DNA from: Solea solea
Lineage: Eukaryota > Chordata > Actinopteri > Pleuronectiformes > Soleidae
Assembly: GCF_958295425.1 (NCBI RefSeq)
Contig: NC_081146.1
Span: forward strand, 1,405,001-1,469,000
Direction: 5' to 3'
DNA length: 64,000 nt
Part shown: positions 24,801 to 39,000 of the stretch, one piece after another
How positions within the stretch are numbered: the first letter of the stretch is position 1
Layout of the letters: every line of letters starts with the position of its first letter
Position numbers and translations under genes: made by a program
Notes under the pieces: generated by a model
Databases searched by the model: none
Told to the model about the DNA's origin: nothing
Seen by the model: the letters and a program-made list of their open reading frames with translations, nothing else

Positions 24801-25390
24801 ATGGGCAATCATCAACACTAGGTAATTTGGTTGGGATGTGACCTTCTATCGCAAAGTTATAAGAGTTTTGTTGCCTGTGGCGAAAAATTTAAATTTTCAT
24901 CAACTTTGCCGGCCCCTTTCTCGTACGCCATGCGACATTTGAACTAACCATAAGCATCGTAAGCTCCTGAACTTGTCCACAGTGACCTCACCAAGTTTGA
25001 ACGTGATCCCATGTAAGCTCTAGGACAAGTTCGTTCAAATACCGATGGTGCGAAATGGCCAAAATCAACAAAAAATGAACTTTCAATCCAAGATGGCGGC
25101 TTTCCTGTTCGTTTTAGAGCATAGGCTACGCTGACTTTTTTGACCGTCCCGACCTAAGGAACGCGTGTACCAAGTTTCGTGCATGTACATTAAACGTGCT
25201 TCTCAGGCCTACGCGTTTTAGGGGGTGGAGCAGTTATTTGTCCCGCCCACTTTCATTTTTTTACGCACATTCCCCGAAACACTAATAAACGTAAATTTAC
25301 ACCAGGTCTGATGCGCTTGCAAAAATTGGTGAGTTTTGGGGCATGTTCAGGGCCTCAAAAACGCGATTTATTTGGTAGGCGGAAGAATAA
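21893..25390 (+). mobile_element. Array unit U3 (3.6 kb with its 3' hairpin modules)
   Basis: First half of the first 7.1-kb dimer. Its diagnostic variants (GTGATGGAACATC near 22343, CCCTCTATTAC near 22394) recur in U5. It lacks the extra 1.2 kb of U1/U2/U7. The 3' end has ATGCGCTTGCAAAAATTGG and AAAACGCGATTTATTTGG and then GAAGAATAA. Two hairpin modules follow before U4. CTCF-like sites include 22756, 22917, 23219, 24443 and 24747. YY1-like sites are at 23724, 24096 and 25092. Confidence 0.85.
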
Positions 25391-25513
25391 GAAGAATAAC
25401 TCTTACGATTACAATAGGGTTCTTGCAACCAAGTTGCTCGAACCCTAATAAGAATAAGAATAATCTTAGCGATTACAATAGGGTTCTTGCGCAACCAAGT
25501 TGCTCGAACCCTA
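25391..25513 (+). repeat. Two hairpin modules at the U3/U4 junction
   Basis: Each module reads about CGATTACAATAGGGTTCTTGC, then AACCAAGTT, then GCTCGAACCCTAA. GGGTTC pairs with GAACCC and GCAAC with GTTGC, which leaves a short stem interruption and a CAA loop. (AATAAG)n separates the two. The same modules form the run at 60742-61130. They are probably 3'-terminal hairpins left by earlier element ends. Confidence 0.8.
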
Positions 25514-28500
25514 ACTAGTACCGCAAGCGGTAATTGACGGGTTCGAGCTTGACGGCTCGCGAGTCCCCGTGCGTCCACGTCGGAGCGCGAGTCCTCTTCC
25601 TCATCTTCCGTTCATTCACCGCTTGTGGTACTGGTTATTTTCAGCTGCATCCCCGCGCAATGTCAGGCGTTTCCTGTTTAAAATGGCCGTCTTCCTGTTG
25701 GGTGAAAGGCGTGTCCGTAAACGTGTTTAGGGAAGGTACCTTGACTTACATATCAAGTTTCGTGTGGATCGGAGAATGTCAGACTTTACTTCCTGTTTCG
25801 GGAGTTGTACTTCCTGTAAGGAGGTCATCCTTTACAAACATGTTCAGGGCGGGTCTGAGGTCTGAGGTCTAACAGTGTGATTTCGTCTATAAGTTGTTAT
25901 TTTTGTGAAAAACAACTGATGGTATCAGAATTGAAGCTGAATTTTAGAAATAACTAGTTATTTTTGTGATAGAACATCTGATGGTATAAGAATTTAGGCT
26001 GCATTTTCTCTTTTTTCCCTGTTTTTTTTTTCCTTGGCCCCTCTTGCAGTACCTTTTGCCCCATCTTTCCCTTTCAGAGCAGCATGAGAAACTGTAAATG
26101 TTAGATTTGATAGATTTGTAGGCAAATGCCTCCATCATGTGGCGAACAAAGGTTACTGCACTGACGAACAACTCAGTAGAGTGGATCCTGTGTAGTGTTC
26201 TTATGTCAACACCATTGAAAGATTTGTTATCATATTCAGCAAGCATCATCTACCATGTGTTTTACATGTTTTCATTCATTTTGAGTATGATACAATGAAA
26301 TTTGTTAAAGTTATAAGGGAAATTGTGAACTTGTATTTTCTGTTACCACCAGAAGGCGCTGTTTTCAAAATGTACAGTTTTTGCATAAGAATCTTCAGCA
26401 AGATCCCATCATCGATCGTCACTAGTTTGGTTAAGATCTGACCTTCCATCGCAAAGTTATAAGAGTTTGTTGTTGTAGCGAAATACTAGACGTCATATTG
26501 TCTGCCGTCAACAGGGGGCACTGTTTTTGAAAGTGAATATTTTCATATAGGCATCTTCAGGGATTGACTATCATCAATCCTAGCAAGTTTGGTTCAGATT
26601 GGAATAGCATTCGCAAAGTGGTAGCAGTTTGTTTTTTGTCGCAAATATCTGACTTTGCAGTGTTGTCATTGCAACACTGTTGAACAATTTGTTATCATAT
26701 TAGGCACGCATCATCTACCATGTGTTTTGAATGTTTTCCCAAATTTTGAGTTTGATACAAGGAAATTTGTTAAAGTTATCAGGGAAATCGTGAACTTGTA
26801 CTTTCTGTTACCACCAGGTGGCACTGTTTCCAAAATTTACAGTTTTTGCATAGGCATCTTTAGCAAAAGCCCATCATCGATCATCACAAATTTGGTTAAG
26901 ATCTGACCTTCAATCGCAAAGTTATAAGAGTTTGTTGTGTGTTGCGAAATACCAGACTTCCTAGTGTTTGCCACCACCAAGAGGCGATGTTTTCAAAATT
27001 TACAGTTTTTGCATAGACATCTTTAGCAAGGGCCCATCATCGATTGTCACTAGTTTGGTCAATATCTGACCTTCCATGGCAAAGTTATAAGAAATTGATG
27101 TGTGTTGCGAGGAATCGTGATTTTCGCCAACTTTGCCGCCCTTCTTCTTGTTCGCCGTGATACTTAATGAAAAGATTTTGATACCTTTGGATCCTCAACT
27201 TGTCCACAGTGACCTCACAAAGTTTGAAGGTGATCCCATTAAAGCTCTATGACAAGTGCGTTCACATACCATTGGTGCGAAATGGCCAAAATCTGCAATA
27301 CATTTACTTTCAATCCAAGATGGCGGCTTTCCTGTTAGTTTTAGAGCATAGGCTGCTTTGAATTTTTTGACCGTCCCGACCTAAGGAACGCGTGAGTACC
27401 AGGTTTAGTGCATGTACATTCAACGTGCTCCTCAGGAGGACAAGTTTTTGGGGTATTAAGAGTTTTGCCTTTTGTTGAGAAAAATATGAATGAACACCAA
27501 CTTTGGCACCCCCTATCTCGAAAACCATGCGACATTTTGAAAAACTTTTAATAACTTTAGATCCTCAACTTGTCCACAGTGACCTCACCTAGTTTGAAGG
27601 TGATCCCATAAAAGCTCTATGACAAGTGCGTTCACATACCATTGGTGCGAAATGGCCAAAATCTGCCAAAAATGTACTTTCAATCCAAGATGGCGGCTTT
27701 CCTGTTAGTTTTAGAGCTTCGGCTACGCTGACTTTTTTGACCGTCTGGCCCTAAGGAACGCGTGAGTACCAAGTTTCGTGCATGTACATTCAACGTGCTC
27801 CTCAGGAGGACAAGTTTTACGGGTTGTAAGAGTTTCGCCTCTTGTTGTGAAAAATATGGATCAATGCCAACTTTGGCGCCCCCTATCTCGTACACCGAGC
27901 GACATTTTAAAAAGCTTTCAGGAACTTATGCTTGGCAACTTGTTCACAGTGACCTCACCAATTTTTAAGGTGATCGCACAAAAACTCTAGGACTAGTTCA
28001 TTCAAATATCAGGTGTCATAGTGTCTGCTGTCACCAGGAGGCGCTGTTTTTGAAAGTGAATATTTTCATATAGGTGTCTTCAGGGCCAGACTATCATCAA
28101 TCACAGCAAGTTTGGTTCAGATTGGACTCAGATTCGCAAAGTTGTAGCAGTTTGTTTTTTTGTCACAAATATCTGACTTTGCAGTGTTGCCATAGCAACA
28201 CCGTTGAACCATTTGTTATCATAATAAGCACGCATCATCTATCATGTGTTTTAAATGTTGTCACAAATTTTGAGTTTGATACGATTAACTATGTAAAAGT
28301 TATTACCGAAATTGTTTTTTTTTGTATTTTTTGTTACCACAAGGAGGCGCTGTGCTAAAAATGTACGTTTTTTTCACAGACCTCTTCAGCAATGGTCCAT
28401 CATCAACCCTAGGTAATTTGGTTGGGATGTGACCTTCTATCGCAAAGTTATAAGAGTTTTGTTGCCTGTGGCGAAAAATTAAAATGTTCACCAACTTTGC

Positions 28501-28996
28501 CGGCCCCTTTCTCGTACGCCATGATACTTATTAAAAAGTTTTTAGCAACTTTAGATCCTCAACTTGTCCACAGTGACCTCAGCAAGTTTAAAGGTGATCC
28601 CATGAAAGCTCTAGGACAAGTTCGTTCAAATACCGATGGTGTGAAATGGCCAAAATCAGCCAAAAATGAACTTTCAATCCAAGATGGCGGCTTTCCTGTT
28701 CGTTTTAGAGCATAGGCTACGCTGACTTTTTTGACCGGCCCGACCTAAGGAACGTGTGTACCAAGTTTCGTGCATGTACATTAAACGTGCTCCTCAGGCC
28801 CACAAGTTTTAGGGGCTAAAACAGTTATTTGCCCCGCCCACTTTCATTTGTTAACGCACATTTCCCAAAACACTAATAAACGTAAATTTACACCAGGTCT
28901 GATGTGCTTGCAAAAATTGGTGAGTTTTGGGGCATGTTCAGGGCCTCAAAAAGGCGATTCATTTGGCGGGCGGAAGAAGAAGAAGAATAAGAAGAA
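25514..28996 (+). mobile_element. Array unit U4 (3.48 kb)
   Basis: Second half of the first dimer. It starts with the CGTCGGAGCG variant and GTTTCCTGTTTAAAATGG. A pyrimidine tract near 26012 is shortened relative to other units, through deletion of the CTCTGTTAC...CCATTTTC segment. YY1-like sites are at 27317, 27687 and 28680. It ends in (GAA)n and runs into U5 without the first ten bases of the U5 terminus. Non-coding. Confidence 0.85.
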
Positions 28997-31900
28997 CAAG
29001 CGGTAATTGACGGGTTCGAGCTTGACGGCTCGCGAGTCCCCGTGCGTCCACGTCGCAGCGCGAGTCCTCTTCCTCATCTTCCGTTCATTCACCGTTTGTG
29101 GTACTGGTTATTTTCAGCTGCATCCCCGCGCAATGTCAGGCGTGTCCTTTTAAAATGGCTGTCTTCCTGTTGGGTGAAAGGCGTGTCCGTAAACGTGTTT
29201 AGGGAAGGTACCTTGACTTATATAACAAGTTTCGTGTGGATCGGAGAATGTCAGACTTTACTTCCTGTTTCGGGAGTTGTACTTCCTGTAAAGCGGTCAT
29301 CCTTTACAGACATGTTCAGGGCGGGTCTGAGGTCTGAGGTCTAACAGTGTGATTTCGTCTATAAGTTGTTATTTTTGTGAAAAACAACTGATGGTATCAG
29401 AATTGAAGCTGAATTTTAGAAATAACTAGTTATTTTTGTGATGGAACATCTGATGGTATAAGAATTTAGGGTGCATTTTCTCTTTTTTCCCTCTATTACT
29501 TTTTCTCTCTTCCCATTTTCCCTGTTTTTTTTTCCTTGGCCCCTCTTGCAGTACCTTTTGCCCCATCTTTCCCTTTCAGAGCAGCATGAGAAACTGTAAA
29601 TGTTAGATTTGATAGATTTGTAGGCAAATGCCTCCATCATGTGGCGAACAAAGGTTACTGCACTGACGAACAACTCAGTAGAGTGGATATGTGTAGTGTT
29701 CTTATGTCAACACCATTGAACGATTTGTTATCATATTCAGCAAGCATCATCTACCATGTGTTTTACATGTTTTCATTCATTTTGAGTATGATACAATGAA
29801 ATTTGTTAAAGTTATAAGGGAAATTGTGAAATTGTATTTTCTGTTACCACCAGAAGGCGCTGTTTTTAAAATGTACAGTTTTTGCATAAGCATCTTCAGC
29901 AAGATCCCATCATCGATCGTCACTAGTTTGGTTAAGATCTAACCTTTCATCGCAAAGTTATAAGAGTTTGTTGTTGTAGCGAAATACCAGACGTCATATT
30001 GTCTGCCGTCAACAGGGGGCACTGTTTTTGAAAGTGAATATTTTCATATAGGCATCTTCAGGGATTGACTATCATCAATCCTAGCAAGTTTGGTTCAGAT
30101 TGGAATAGCATTCGCAAAGTGGTAGCAGTTTGTTTTTTGTCGCAAATATCTGACTTTGCAGTGTTGTCATTGCAACACTGTTGAACAATTTGTTTTCATA
30201 TTAGGCACGCATCATCTACCATGTGTTTTGAATGTTTTCCCAAATTTTGAGTTTGATACAAGGAAATTTGTTAAAGTTATCAGGGAAATTGTGAACTTGT
30301 ACTTTCTGTTACCACCAGGTGGCACTGTTTCCAAAATTTACAGTTTTTGCATAGGCATCTTCAGCAAAAGCCCATCATCGATCATCACAAATTTGGTTAA
30401 GATCTGACCTTCAATCGCAAAGTTATAAGAGTTTGTTGTGTGTTGCGAAATACCAGACTTCCTAGTGTTTGCCACCACCAAGAGGCGATGTTTTCAAAAT
30501 GTACAGTTTTTGCATAGACATCTTTAGCAAGGGCCCATCATCGATTGTCACTAGTTTGGTTAATAGCTGACCTTCCATGGCAAAGTTATAAGAAATTGTT
30601 GTGTGTTGCGAGGAATCGTGATTTTCGCCAACTTTGCCGCCCTTCTTCTTGTTCGCCGTGATACTTAATGAAAAGATTTTGATACCTTTGGATCCTCAAC
30701 TTGTCCACAGTGACCTCACAAAGTTTGAAGGTGATCCCATCAAAGCTCTATGACAAGTGCGTTCACATACCATTGGTGCAAAATGGCCAAAATCTGCCAA
30801 AAATGTACTTTCAATCCAAGATGGCGGCTTTCCTGTTCGTTTTAGAGCTTAGGCTGCTTTGAATTTTTTGACCGTCCCGACCTAAGGAACGCGTGAGTAC
30901 CAAGTTTAGTGCATGTACATTAAACGTGCTCCTCAGGAGGACAAGTGTTAGGGGTTATAAGAGTTTTGCCTTTTGTTGTGAAGAATATAAATGAACGCCA
31001 ACTTTGGCGCCCCCTATCTCAAAAACCATGCGACATTTTGAAAAACTTTTAATATCTTTAGATCCTCAACTTGTCCACAGTGACCTCACAAAGTTTGAAG
31101 GGGATCCCATTAAAGCTCTATGACAAGTGCGTTCACATACCATTGGTGCGAAATGGCCAAAATCTGCCAAAAATGTACTTTCAATCCAAGATGGCGGATT
31201 TCCTGTTCGCTTTAGAGGTTTGGCTACGCTGACTTTTTTGACCGTCTGGACCTAAGGAACGCGTGAGTACCAAGCTTTGTGCATGTACATTCAACGTGCT
31301 CCTCAGGAGGACAAGTTTTACGGGTTGTAAGAGTTTCGCCTCTTGTTGTAAAAAATATTGATGAACGCCAACTTTGGCGCCCCCTATCTCGTACACCGAG
31401 CGACATTTTAAAAAGCTTTCAGGAACTTATGCTCGGCAACTTGTTCACAGTGACCTCACCAACTTTCAAGGTGATCGCACAAAAACTCTAGGACTAGTTC
31501 ATTCAAATATCAGGTGTCATAGTGTCTGCTGTCACCAGGAGGTGCTGTTTTTGAAAGTGAATATTTTCATATAGGCGTCTTCACGGGCGGACTATCATCA
31601 ATCCTAGCAAGTTTGGTTCAGATTGGACTCAGATTCGCAAAGTTGTAGCAGTTTGTTTTTTTGTCACAAATATCTGACTTTGCAGTGTTACCATGGCAAC
31701 ACCGTTGAACGATTTGTTATCATATTAAGCACGCATCATCTATCATGTGTTTTGATTGTTTTCACAAATTTTGGGTTTGATACGATTAACTATGTAAAAG
31801 TTATTACCGAAATTGTGTACTTTTTGTATTTTCTGTTACCACAAGGAGGCGCTGTGCTAAAAATGTACGTTTTTTTCACAGACTTCTTCAGCAATGGGCA

Positions 31901-32503
31901 ATCATCAACCCTAGGTAATTTGGTTGGGATGTGACCTTCTCTCACAAAGTTATAAGAGTTTTGTTGCCTGTGGCGAAAAATTTAAATTTTCATCAACTTT
32001 GCCGGCCCCTTTCTCGTACGCCATGCGACATTTGAACTAACCATAAGCATCGTAAGCTCCTGAACTTGTCCACAGTGACCTCACCAAGTTTGAACGTGAT
32101 CCCATGTAAGCTCTAGGACAAGTTCGTTCAAATACCGATGGTGCGAAATGGCCAAAATCAACAAAAAATGAACTTTCAATCCAAGATGGCGGCTTTCCTG
32201 TTCGTTTTAGAGCATAGGCTACGCTGACTTTTTTGACCGTCCCGACCTAAGGAACGCGTGTACCAAGTTTCGTGCATGTGCATTAAACGTGCTTCTCAGG
32301 CCTACGCGTTTTAGGGGGTGGAGCAGTTATTTGCCCCGCCCACTTTCATTTTTTAACGCACATTCCCCGAAACACTAATAAACGTAAATTTACACCAGGT
32401 CTGATGCGGTTGCAAAAATTGGTGAGTTTTGGGGCATGTTCAGGGCCTCAAAAACGCGATTCATTTGGCGGGCGGAAGAAGAAGAAGAAGAAGAAGAAGA
32501 AGA
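28997..32503 (+). mobile_element. Array unit U5 (3.56 kb with its hairpin module), 5'-clipped
   Basis: It begins at CAAGCGGTAATTGACGG and lacks ACTAGTACCG. It is otherwise a near copy of U3, sharing its diagnostic variants. YY1-like sites are at 30819, 31192 (here GGCGGAT) and 32183. It ends in (GAA)n at 32475-32502 followed by one hairpin module. Non-coding. Confidence 0.85.
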
Positions 32504-32555
32504 ATAACTCTAGCGATTACAATAGGGTTCTTGCAACCAAGTTGCTCGAACCCTA
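32504..32555 (+). repeat. Hairpin module at the U5/U6 junction
   Basis: One copy of the CGATTACAATAGGGTTCTTGC / GCTCGAACCCTAA module. It sits where the U3/U4 junction has two, so the pair of dimers differ by one module. Confidence 0.85.
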
Positions 32556-35500
32556 ACTAGTACCGCAAGCGGTAATTGACGGGTTCGAGCTTGACGGCTC
32601 GCGAGTCCCCGTGCGTCCACGTCGGAGCGCGAGTCCTCTTCCTCATCTTCCGTTCATTCACCGCTTGTGGTACTGGTTATTTTCAGCTGCATCCCCGCGC
32701 AATGTCAGGCGTTTCCTGTTTAAAATGGCCGTCTTCCTGTTGGGTGAAAGGCGTGTCCGTAAACGTGTTTAGGGAAGGTACCTTGACTTACATAACAAGT
32801 TTCGTGTGGATCGGAGAATGTCAGACTTTACTTCCTGTTTCGGGAGTTGTACTTCCTGTAAGGAGGTCATCCTTTACAGACATGTTCAGGGCGGGTCTGA
32901 GGTCTGAGGTCTAACAGTGTGATTTCGTCTATAAGTTGTTCTTTTTGTGAAAAACAACTGATGGTATCAGAATTGAAGCTGAATTTTAGAAATAACTAGT
33001 TATTTTTGTGATAGAACATCTGATGGTATAAGAATTTAGGGTGCATTTTCTCTTTTTTCCCTCTGTTACTTTTTCTCTCTTCCCATTTTCCCTGTTTTTT
33101 TTTTCCTTGGCCCCTCTTGCAGTACCTTTTGCCCCATCTTTCCCTTTCAGAGCAGCATGAGAAACTGTAAATGTTAGATTTGATAGATTTGTAGGCAAAT
33201 GCCTCCATCATGTGGCGAACAAAGGTTACTGCACTGAGGAACAACTCAGTAGAGTGGATCCTGTGTAGTGTTCTTATGTCAACACCATTGAACGATTTGT
33301 TATCATATTCAGCAAGCATCATCTACCATGTGTTTTACATGTTTTCATTCATTTTGAGTATGATACAATGAAATTTGTTAAAGTTATAAGGGAAATTGTG
33401 AACTTGTATTTTCTGTTACCACCAGAAGGCGCTGTTTTCAAAATGTACAGTTTTTGCATAAGAATCTTCAGCAAGATCCCATCATCGATCGTCACTAGTT
33501 TGGTTAAGATCTGACCTTCCATCGCAAAGTTATAAGAGTTTGTTGTTGTAGCGAAATACTAGACGTCATATTGTCTGCCGTCAACAGGGGGCACTGTTTT
33601 TGAAAGTGAATATTTTCATATAGGCATCTTCAGGGATTGACTATCATCAATCCTAGCAAGTTTGGTTCAGATTGGAATAGCATTCGCAAAGTGGTAGCAG
33701 TTTGTTTTTTGTCGCAAATATCTGAATTTGCAGTGTTGTCATTGCAACACTGTTGAACAATTTGTTATCATATTAGGCACGCATCATCTACCATGTGTTT
33801 TGAATGTTTTCCCAAATTTTGAGTTTGATACAAGGAAATTTGTTAAAGTTATCAGGGAAATTGTGAACTTGTACTTTCTGTTACCACCAGGTGGCACTGT
33901 TTCCAAAATTTACAGTTTTTGCATAGGCATCTTTAGCAAAAGCCCATCATCGATCATCACAAATTTGGTTAAGATCTGACCTTCAATCGCAAAGTTATAA
34001 GAGTTTGTTGTGTGTTGCGAAATACCAGACTTCCTAGTGTTTGCCACCACCAAGAGGCGATGTTTTCAAAATTTACAGTTTTTGCATAGACATCTTTAGC
34101 AAGGGCCCATCATCGATTGTCACTAGTTTGGTCAATATCTGACCTTCCATGGCAAAGTTATAAGAAATTGATGTGTGTTGCGAGGAATCGTGATTGTCGC
34201 CAACTTTGCCGCCCTTCTTCTTGTTCGCCGTGATACTTAATGAAAAGATTTTGATACCTTTGGATCCTCAACTTGTCCACAGTGACCTCACAAAGTTTGA
34301 AGGTGATCCCATTAAAGCTCTATGACAAGTGCGTTCACATACCATTGGTGCGAAATGGCCAAAATCTGCAATACATTTACTTTCAATCCAAGATGGCGGC
34401 TTTCCTGTTAGTTTTAGAGCATAGGCTGCTTTGAATTTTTTGACCGTCCCGACCTAAGGAACGCGTGAGTACCAGGTTTAGTGCATGTACATTCAACGTG
34501 CTCCTCAGGAGGACAAGTTTTTGGGGTTATAAGAGTTTTGCCTTTTGTTGAGAAAAATATGAATGAACACCAACTTTGGCGCCCCCTATCTCGAAAACCA
34601 TGCGACATTTTGAAAAACTTTTAATAACTTTAGATCCTCAACTTGTCCACAGTGACCTCACCTAGTTTGAAGGTGATCCCATAAAAGCTCTATGACAAGT
34701 GCGTTCACATACCATTGGTGCGAAATGGCCAAAATCTGCCAAAAATGTACTTTCAATCCAAGATGGCGGCTTTCCTGTTAGTTTTAGAGCTTCGGCTACG
34801 CTGACTTTTTTGACCGTCTGGCCCTAAGGAACGCGTGAGTACCAAGCTTCGTGCATGTACATTCAACGTGCTCCTCAGGAGGACAAGTTTTACGGGTTGT
34901 AAGAGTTTCGCCTCTTGTTGTGAAAAATATGGATCAATGCCAACTTTGGCGCCCCCTATCTCGTACACCGAGCGACATTTTAAAAAGCTTTCAGGAACTT
35001 ATGCTTGGCAACTTGTTCACAGTGACCTCACCAATTTTTAAGGTGATCGCACAAAAACTCTAGGACTAGTTCATTCAAATATCAGGTGTCATAGTGTCTG
35101 CTGTCACCAGGAGGCGCTGTTTTTGAAAGTGAATATTTTCATATAGGTGTCTTCAGGGCCAGACTATCATCAATCACAGCAAGTTTGGTTCAGATTGGAC
35201 TCAGATTCGCAAAGTTGTAGCAGTTTGTTTTTTTGTCACAAATATCTGACTTTGCAGTGTTGCCATAGCAACACCGTTGAACCATTTGTTATCATAAGAA
35301 GCACGCATCATCTATCATGTGTTTTAAATGTTGTCACAAATTTTGAGTTTGATACGATTAACTATGTAAAAGTTATTACCGAAATTGTTTTTTTTTGTAT
35401 TTTTTGTTACCACAAGGAGGCGCTGTGCTAAAAATGTACGGTTTTTTCACAGACCTCTTCAGCAATGGTCCATCATCAACCCTAGGTAATTTGGTTGGGA

Positions 35501-36069
35501 TGTGACCTTCTATCGCAAAGTTATAAGAGTTTTGTTGCCTGTGGCGAAAAATTAAAATGTTCACCAACTTTGCCGGCCCCTTTCTCGTACGCCATGATAC
35601 TTATTAAAAAGTTTTTAGCAACTTTAGATCCTCAACTTGTCCACAGTGACCTCAGCAAGTTTAAAGGTGATCCCATGAAAGCTCTAGGACAAGTTCGTTC
35701 AAATACCGATGGTGTGAAATGGCCAAAATCAGCCAAAAATGAACTTTCAATCCAAGATGGCGGCTTTCCTGTTCGTTTTAGAGCATAGGCTACGCTGACT
35801 TTTTTGACCGGCCCGACCTAAGGAACGTGTGTACCAATTTTCGTGCATGTACATTAAACGTGCTCCTCAGGCCCACAAGTTTTAGGGGCTAAAACAGTTA
35901 TTTGCCCCGCCCACTTTCATTTGTTAACGCACATTTCCCAAAACACTAATAAACGTAAATTTACACCAGGTCTGATGTGCTTGCAAAAATTGGTGAGTTT
36001 TGGGGCATGTTCAGGGCCTCAAAAAGGCGATTCATTTGGCGGGCGGAAGAAGAAGAAGAAGAAGAAGAA
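32556..36069 (+). mobile_element. Array unit U6 (3.51 kb)
   Basis: A near copy of U4 with the same 5' variants but with the full pyrimidine tract. The U6/U7 joint (GAAGAACAAGCGG) is the same clipped joint as U4/U5, which is best explained by duplication of the whole U3-U4 dimer. YY1-like sites are at 34390, 34760 and 35753. Non-coding. Confidence 0.85.
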
Positions 36070-39000
36070 CAAGCGGTAATTGACGGGTTCGAGCTTGACG
36101 GCTCGCGAGTCCCCGTGCGTCCACGTCGCAGCGCGAGTCCTCTTCCTCATCTTCCGTTCATTCACCGCTTGTGGTACTGGTTATTTTCAGCTGCATCCCC
36201 GCGCAATGTCAGGCGTGTCCTTTTAAAATGGCCGTCTTCCTGTTGGGTGAAAGGCGTGTCCGTAAACGTGTTTAGGGAAGGTACCTTGACTTACATAACA
36301 AGTTTCGTGTGGATCGGAGAATGTCAGACTTTACTTCCTGTTTCGGGAGTTGTACTTCCTGTAAGGAGGTCATCCTTTACAGACATGTTCAGGGCGAATC
36401 TGAGGTCTGAGGTCTAACAGTGTGATTTCGTCTATAAGTTGTTATTTTTGTGAAAAACAACTGATGGTATCAGAATTGAAGCTGAATTTTAGAAATAACT
36501 AGTTATTTTTGTGATAGAACATCTGATGGTATAAGAATTTAGGGTGCATTTTCTCTTTTTTCCCTCTGTTACTTTTTCTCTCTTCCCATTTTCCCTGTTT
36601 TTTTTTTCCTTGGCCACTCTTGCAGTACCTTTTGCCCCATCTTTCCCTTTCAGAGCAGCATGAGAAACTGTAAATGTTAGATTTGATAGATTTGTAGGCA
36701 AATGCCTCCATCATGTGGCGAACAAAGGTTACTGCACTGAGGAACAACTCAGTAGAGTGGATCCTGTGTAGTGTTCTTATGTCAACACCATTGAAAGATT
36801 TGTTATCATATTCAGCAAGCATCATCTACCATGTGTTTTACATGTTTTCATTCATTTTGAGTATGATACAATGAAATTTGTTAAAGTTATAAGGGAAATT
36901 GTGAACTTGTATTTTCTGTTACCACCAGAAGGCGCTGTTTTCAAAATGTACAGTTTTTGCATAAGCATCTTCAGCAAGATCCCATCATCGATCGTCACTA
37001 GTTTGGTTAAGATCTGACCTTCCATCGCAAAGTTATAAGAGTTTGTTGTTGTAGCGAAATAACAGACGTCATATTGTCTGCCGTCAACAGGGGGCACTGT
37101 TTTTGAAAGTGAATATTTTCATATAGGCATCTTCAGGGATTGACTATCATCAATCCTAGCAAGTTTGGTTCAGATTGGAATAGCATTCGCAAAGTGGTAG
37201 CAGTTTGTTTTTTGTCGCAAATATCTGACTTTGCAGTGTTGTCATTGCAACACTGTTGAACAATTTGTTATCATATTAGGCACGCATCATCTACCATGTG
37301 TTTTGAATGTTTTCCCAAATTTTGAGTTTGATACAAGGAAATTTGTTAAAGTTATCAGGGAAATTGTGAACTTGTACTTTCTGTTACCACCAGGTGGCAC
37401 TGTTTCCAAAATTTACAGTTTTTGCATAGGCATCTTCAGCAAAAGCCCATCATCGATCATCACAAATTTGGTTAAGATCTGACCTTCAATCGCAAAGTTA
37501 TAAGAGTTTGTTGTGTGTTGCGAAATACCAGACTTCCTAGTGTTTGCCACCACCAAGAGGCGATGTTTTCAAAATGTACAGTTTTTGCATAGACATCTTA
37601 AGCAAGGGCCCATCATCGATTGTCACTAGTTTGGTTAATAGCTGACCTTCCATGGCAAAGTTATAAGAAATTGTTGTGTGTTGCGAGGAATCGTGATTTT
37701 CGCCAACTTTGCCGCCCTTCTTCTTGTTCGCCGTGATACTTAATGAAAAGATTTTGATACCTTTGGATCCTCAACTTGTCCACAGTGACCTCACAAAGTT
37801 TGAAGGTGATCCCATTAAAGCTCTATGACAAGTGCGTTCACATACCATTGGTGCGAAATGGCCAAAATCTGCTAAAAATGTACTTTCAATCCAAGATGGC
37901 GGCTTTCCTGTTTGTTTTAGAGCTTAGGCTGCTTTGAACTTTTTGACCGTCCCGACCTAAGGAACGCGTGAGTACCAAGTTTAGTGCATGTACATTAAAC
38001 GTGCTCCTCAGGAGGACAAGTGTTAGGGTTTATAAGAGTTTTGCCTTTTGTTGTGAAGAATATGAATGAACACCAACTTTGGCGCCCCCTATCTCAAAAA
38101 CCATGTGACATTTTGAAAAACTTTTAATATCTTTAGATCCTCAACTTGTCCACAGTGACCTCACAAAGTTTGAAGGTGATCCCATTAAAGTTCTATGACA
38201 AGTGCGTTCACATACCATTGGTGCGAAATGGCCAAAATCTCCAAAAAATTTACTTTCAATCCAAGATGGCGGCTTTCCTGTTCGTTTTAGAGCTTCGGCT
38301 ACGCTGACTTTTTTGACCGTCTGGACCTAAGGAACGCGTGAGTACCAAGTTTCATGCATGTACATTCAACGTGCTCCTCAGGAGGACAAGTGTTACGGGT
38401 TGTAAGAGTTTTGCCTTTTGTTGTGAGAAATATGAATGAACGCCAACTTTGGCGCCCCCTATCTCGTACACCGAGCGACATTTTAAAAAGCTTTCAGGAA
38501 CTTATGCTCGGCAACTTGTTCACAGTGACCTCACCAATTTTCAAGGTGATCGCATAAAAACTCTAGGATTTGTTCATTCAAATATCAGGTGTCATAGTGT
38601 CTATTGTCACCAGGGGGCGCTGTTTTTGAAAGTGAATATTTTCATATAGGCGTCTTCAGGGCCAGACTATCATCAATTCAAGCAAGTTTGGTTCAGATCG
38701 GACTTGGATTCGTAAAGTTGTAGCAGTTTGTTTTTTGTCACAAATATCTGACTTTGCAGTGTTGTTGTGGCAACACCGTTGAACGATTTGTTATCATATA
38801 AAGCACGCATCATAGACAATGTGTTTTGAATGTTTACCCAATTTTTGAGTTTGATACGATTAACTCTGTAAAAGTTATTACCGAAATGTTAATTTTTTGG
38901 ATTTTCTGTTACCACAAGGAGGCACTGTGCTCAAAATTTACGTTTTTTTCACACACTTCTTCAGCAATGGTCCATCATCAACCCTAGGTAATTTGGTTGG

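Noticed and set aside
25505..25520. Canonical Helitron 3' end (hairpin followed by CTRR) at GAACCCTAACTAG
   Set aside because: CTAG follows the hairpin by only three bases and belongs to the start of the next unit. The usual spacing is longer, and other joints lack the hairpin.
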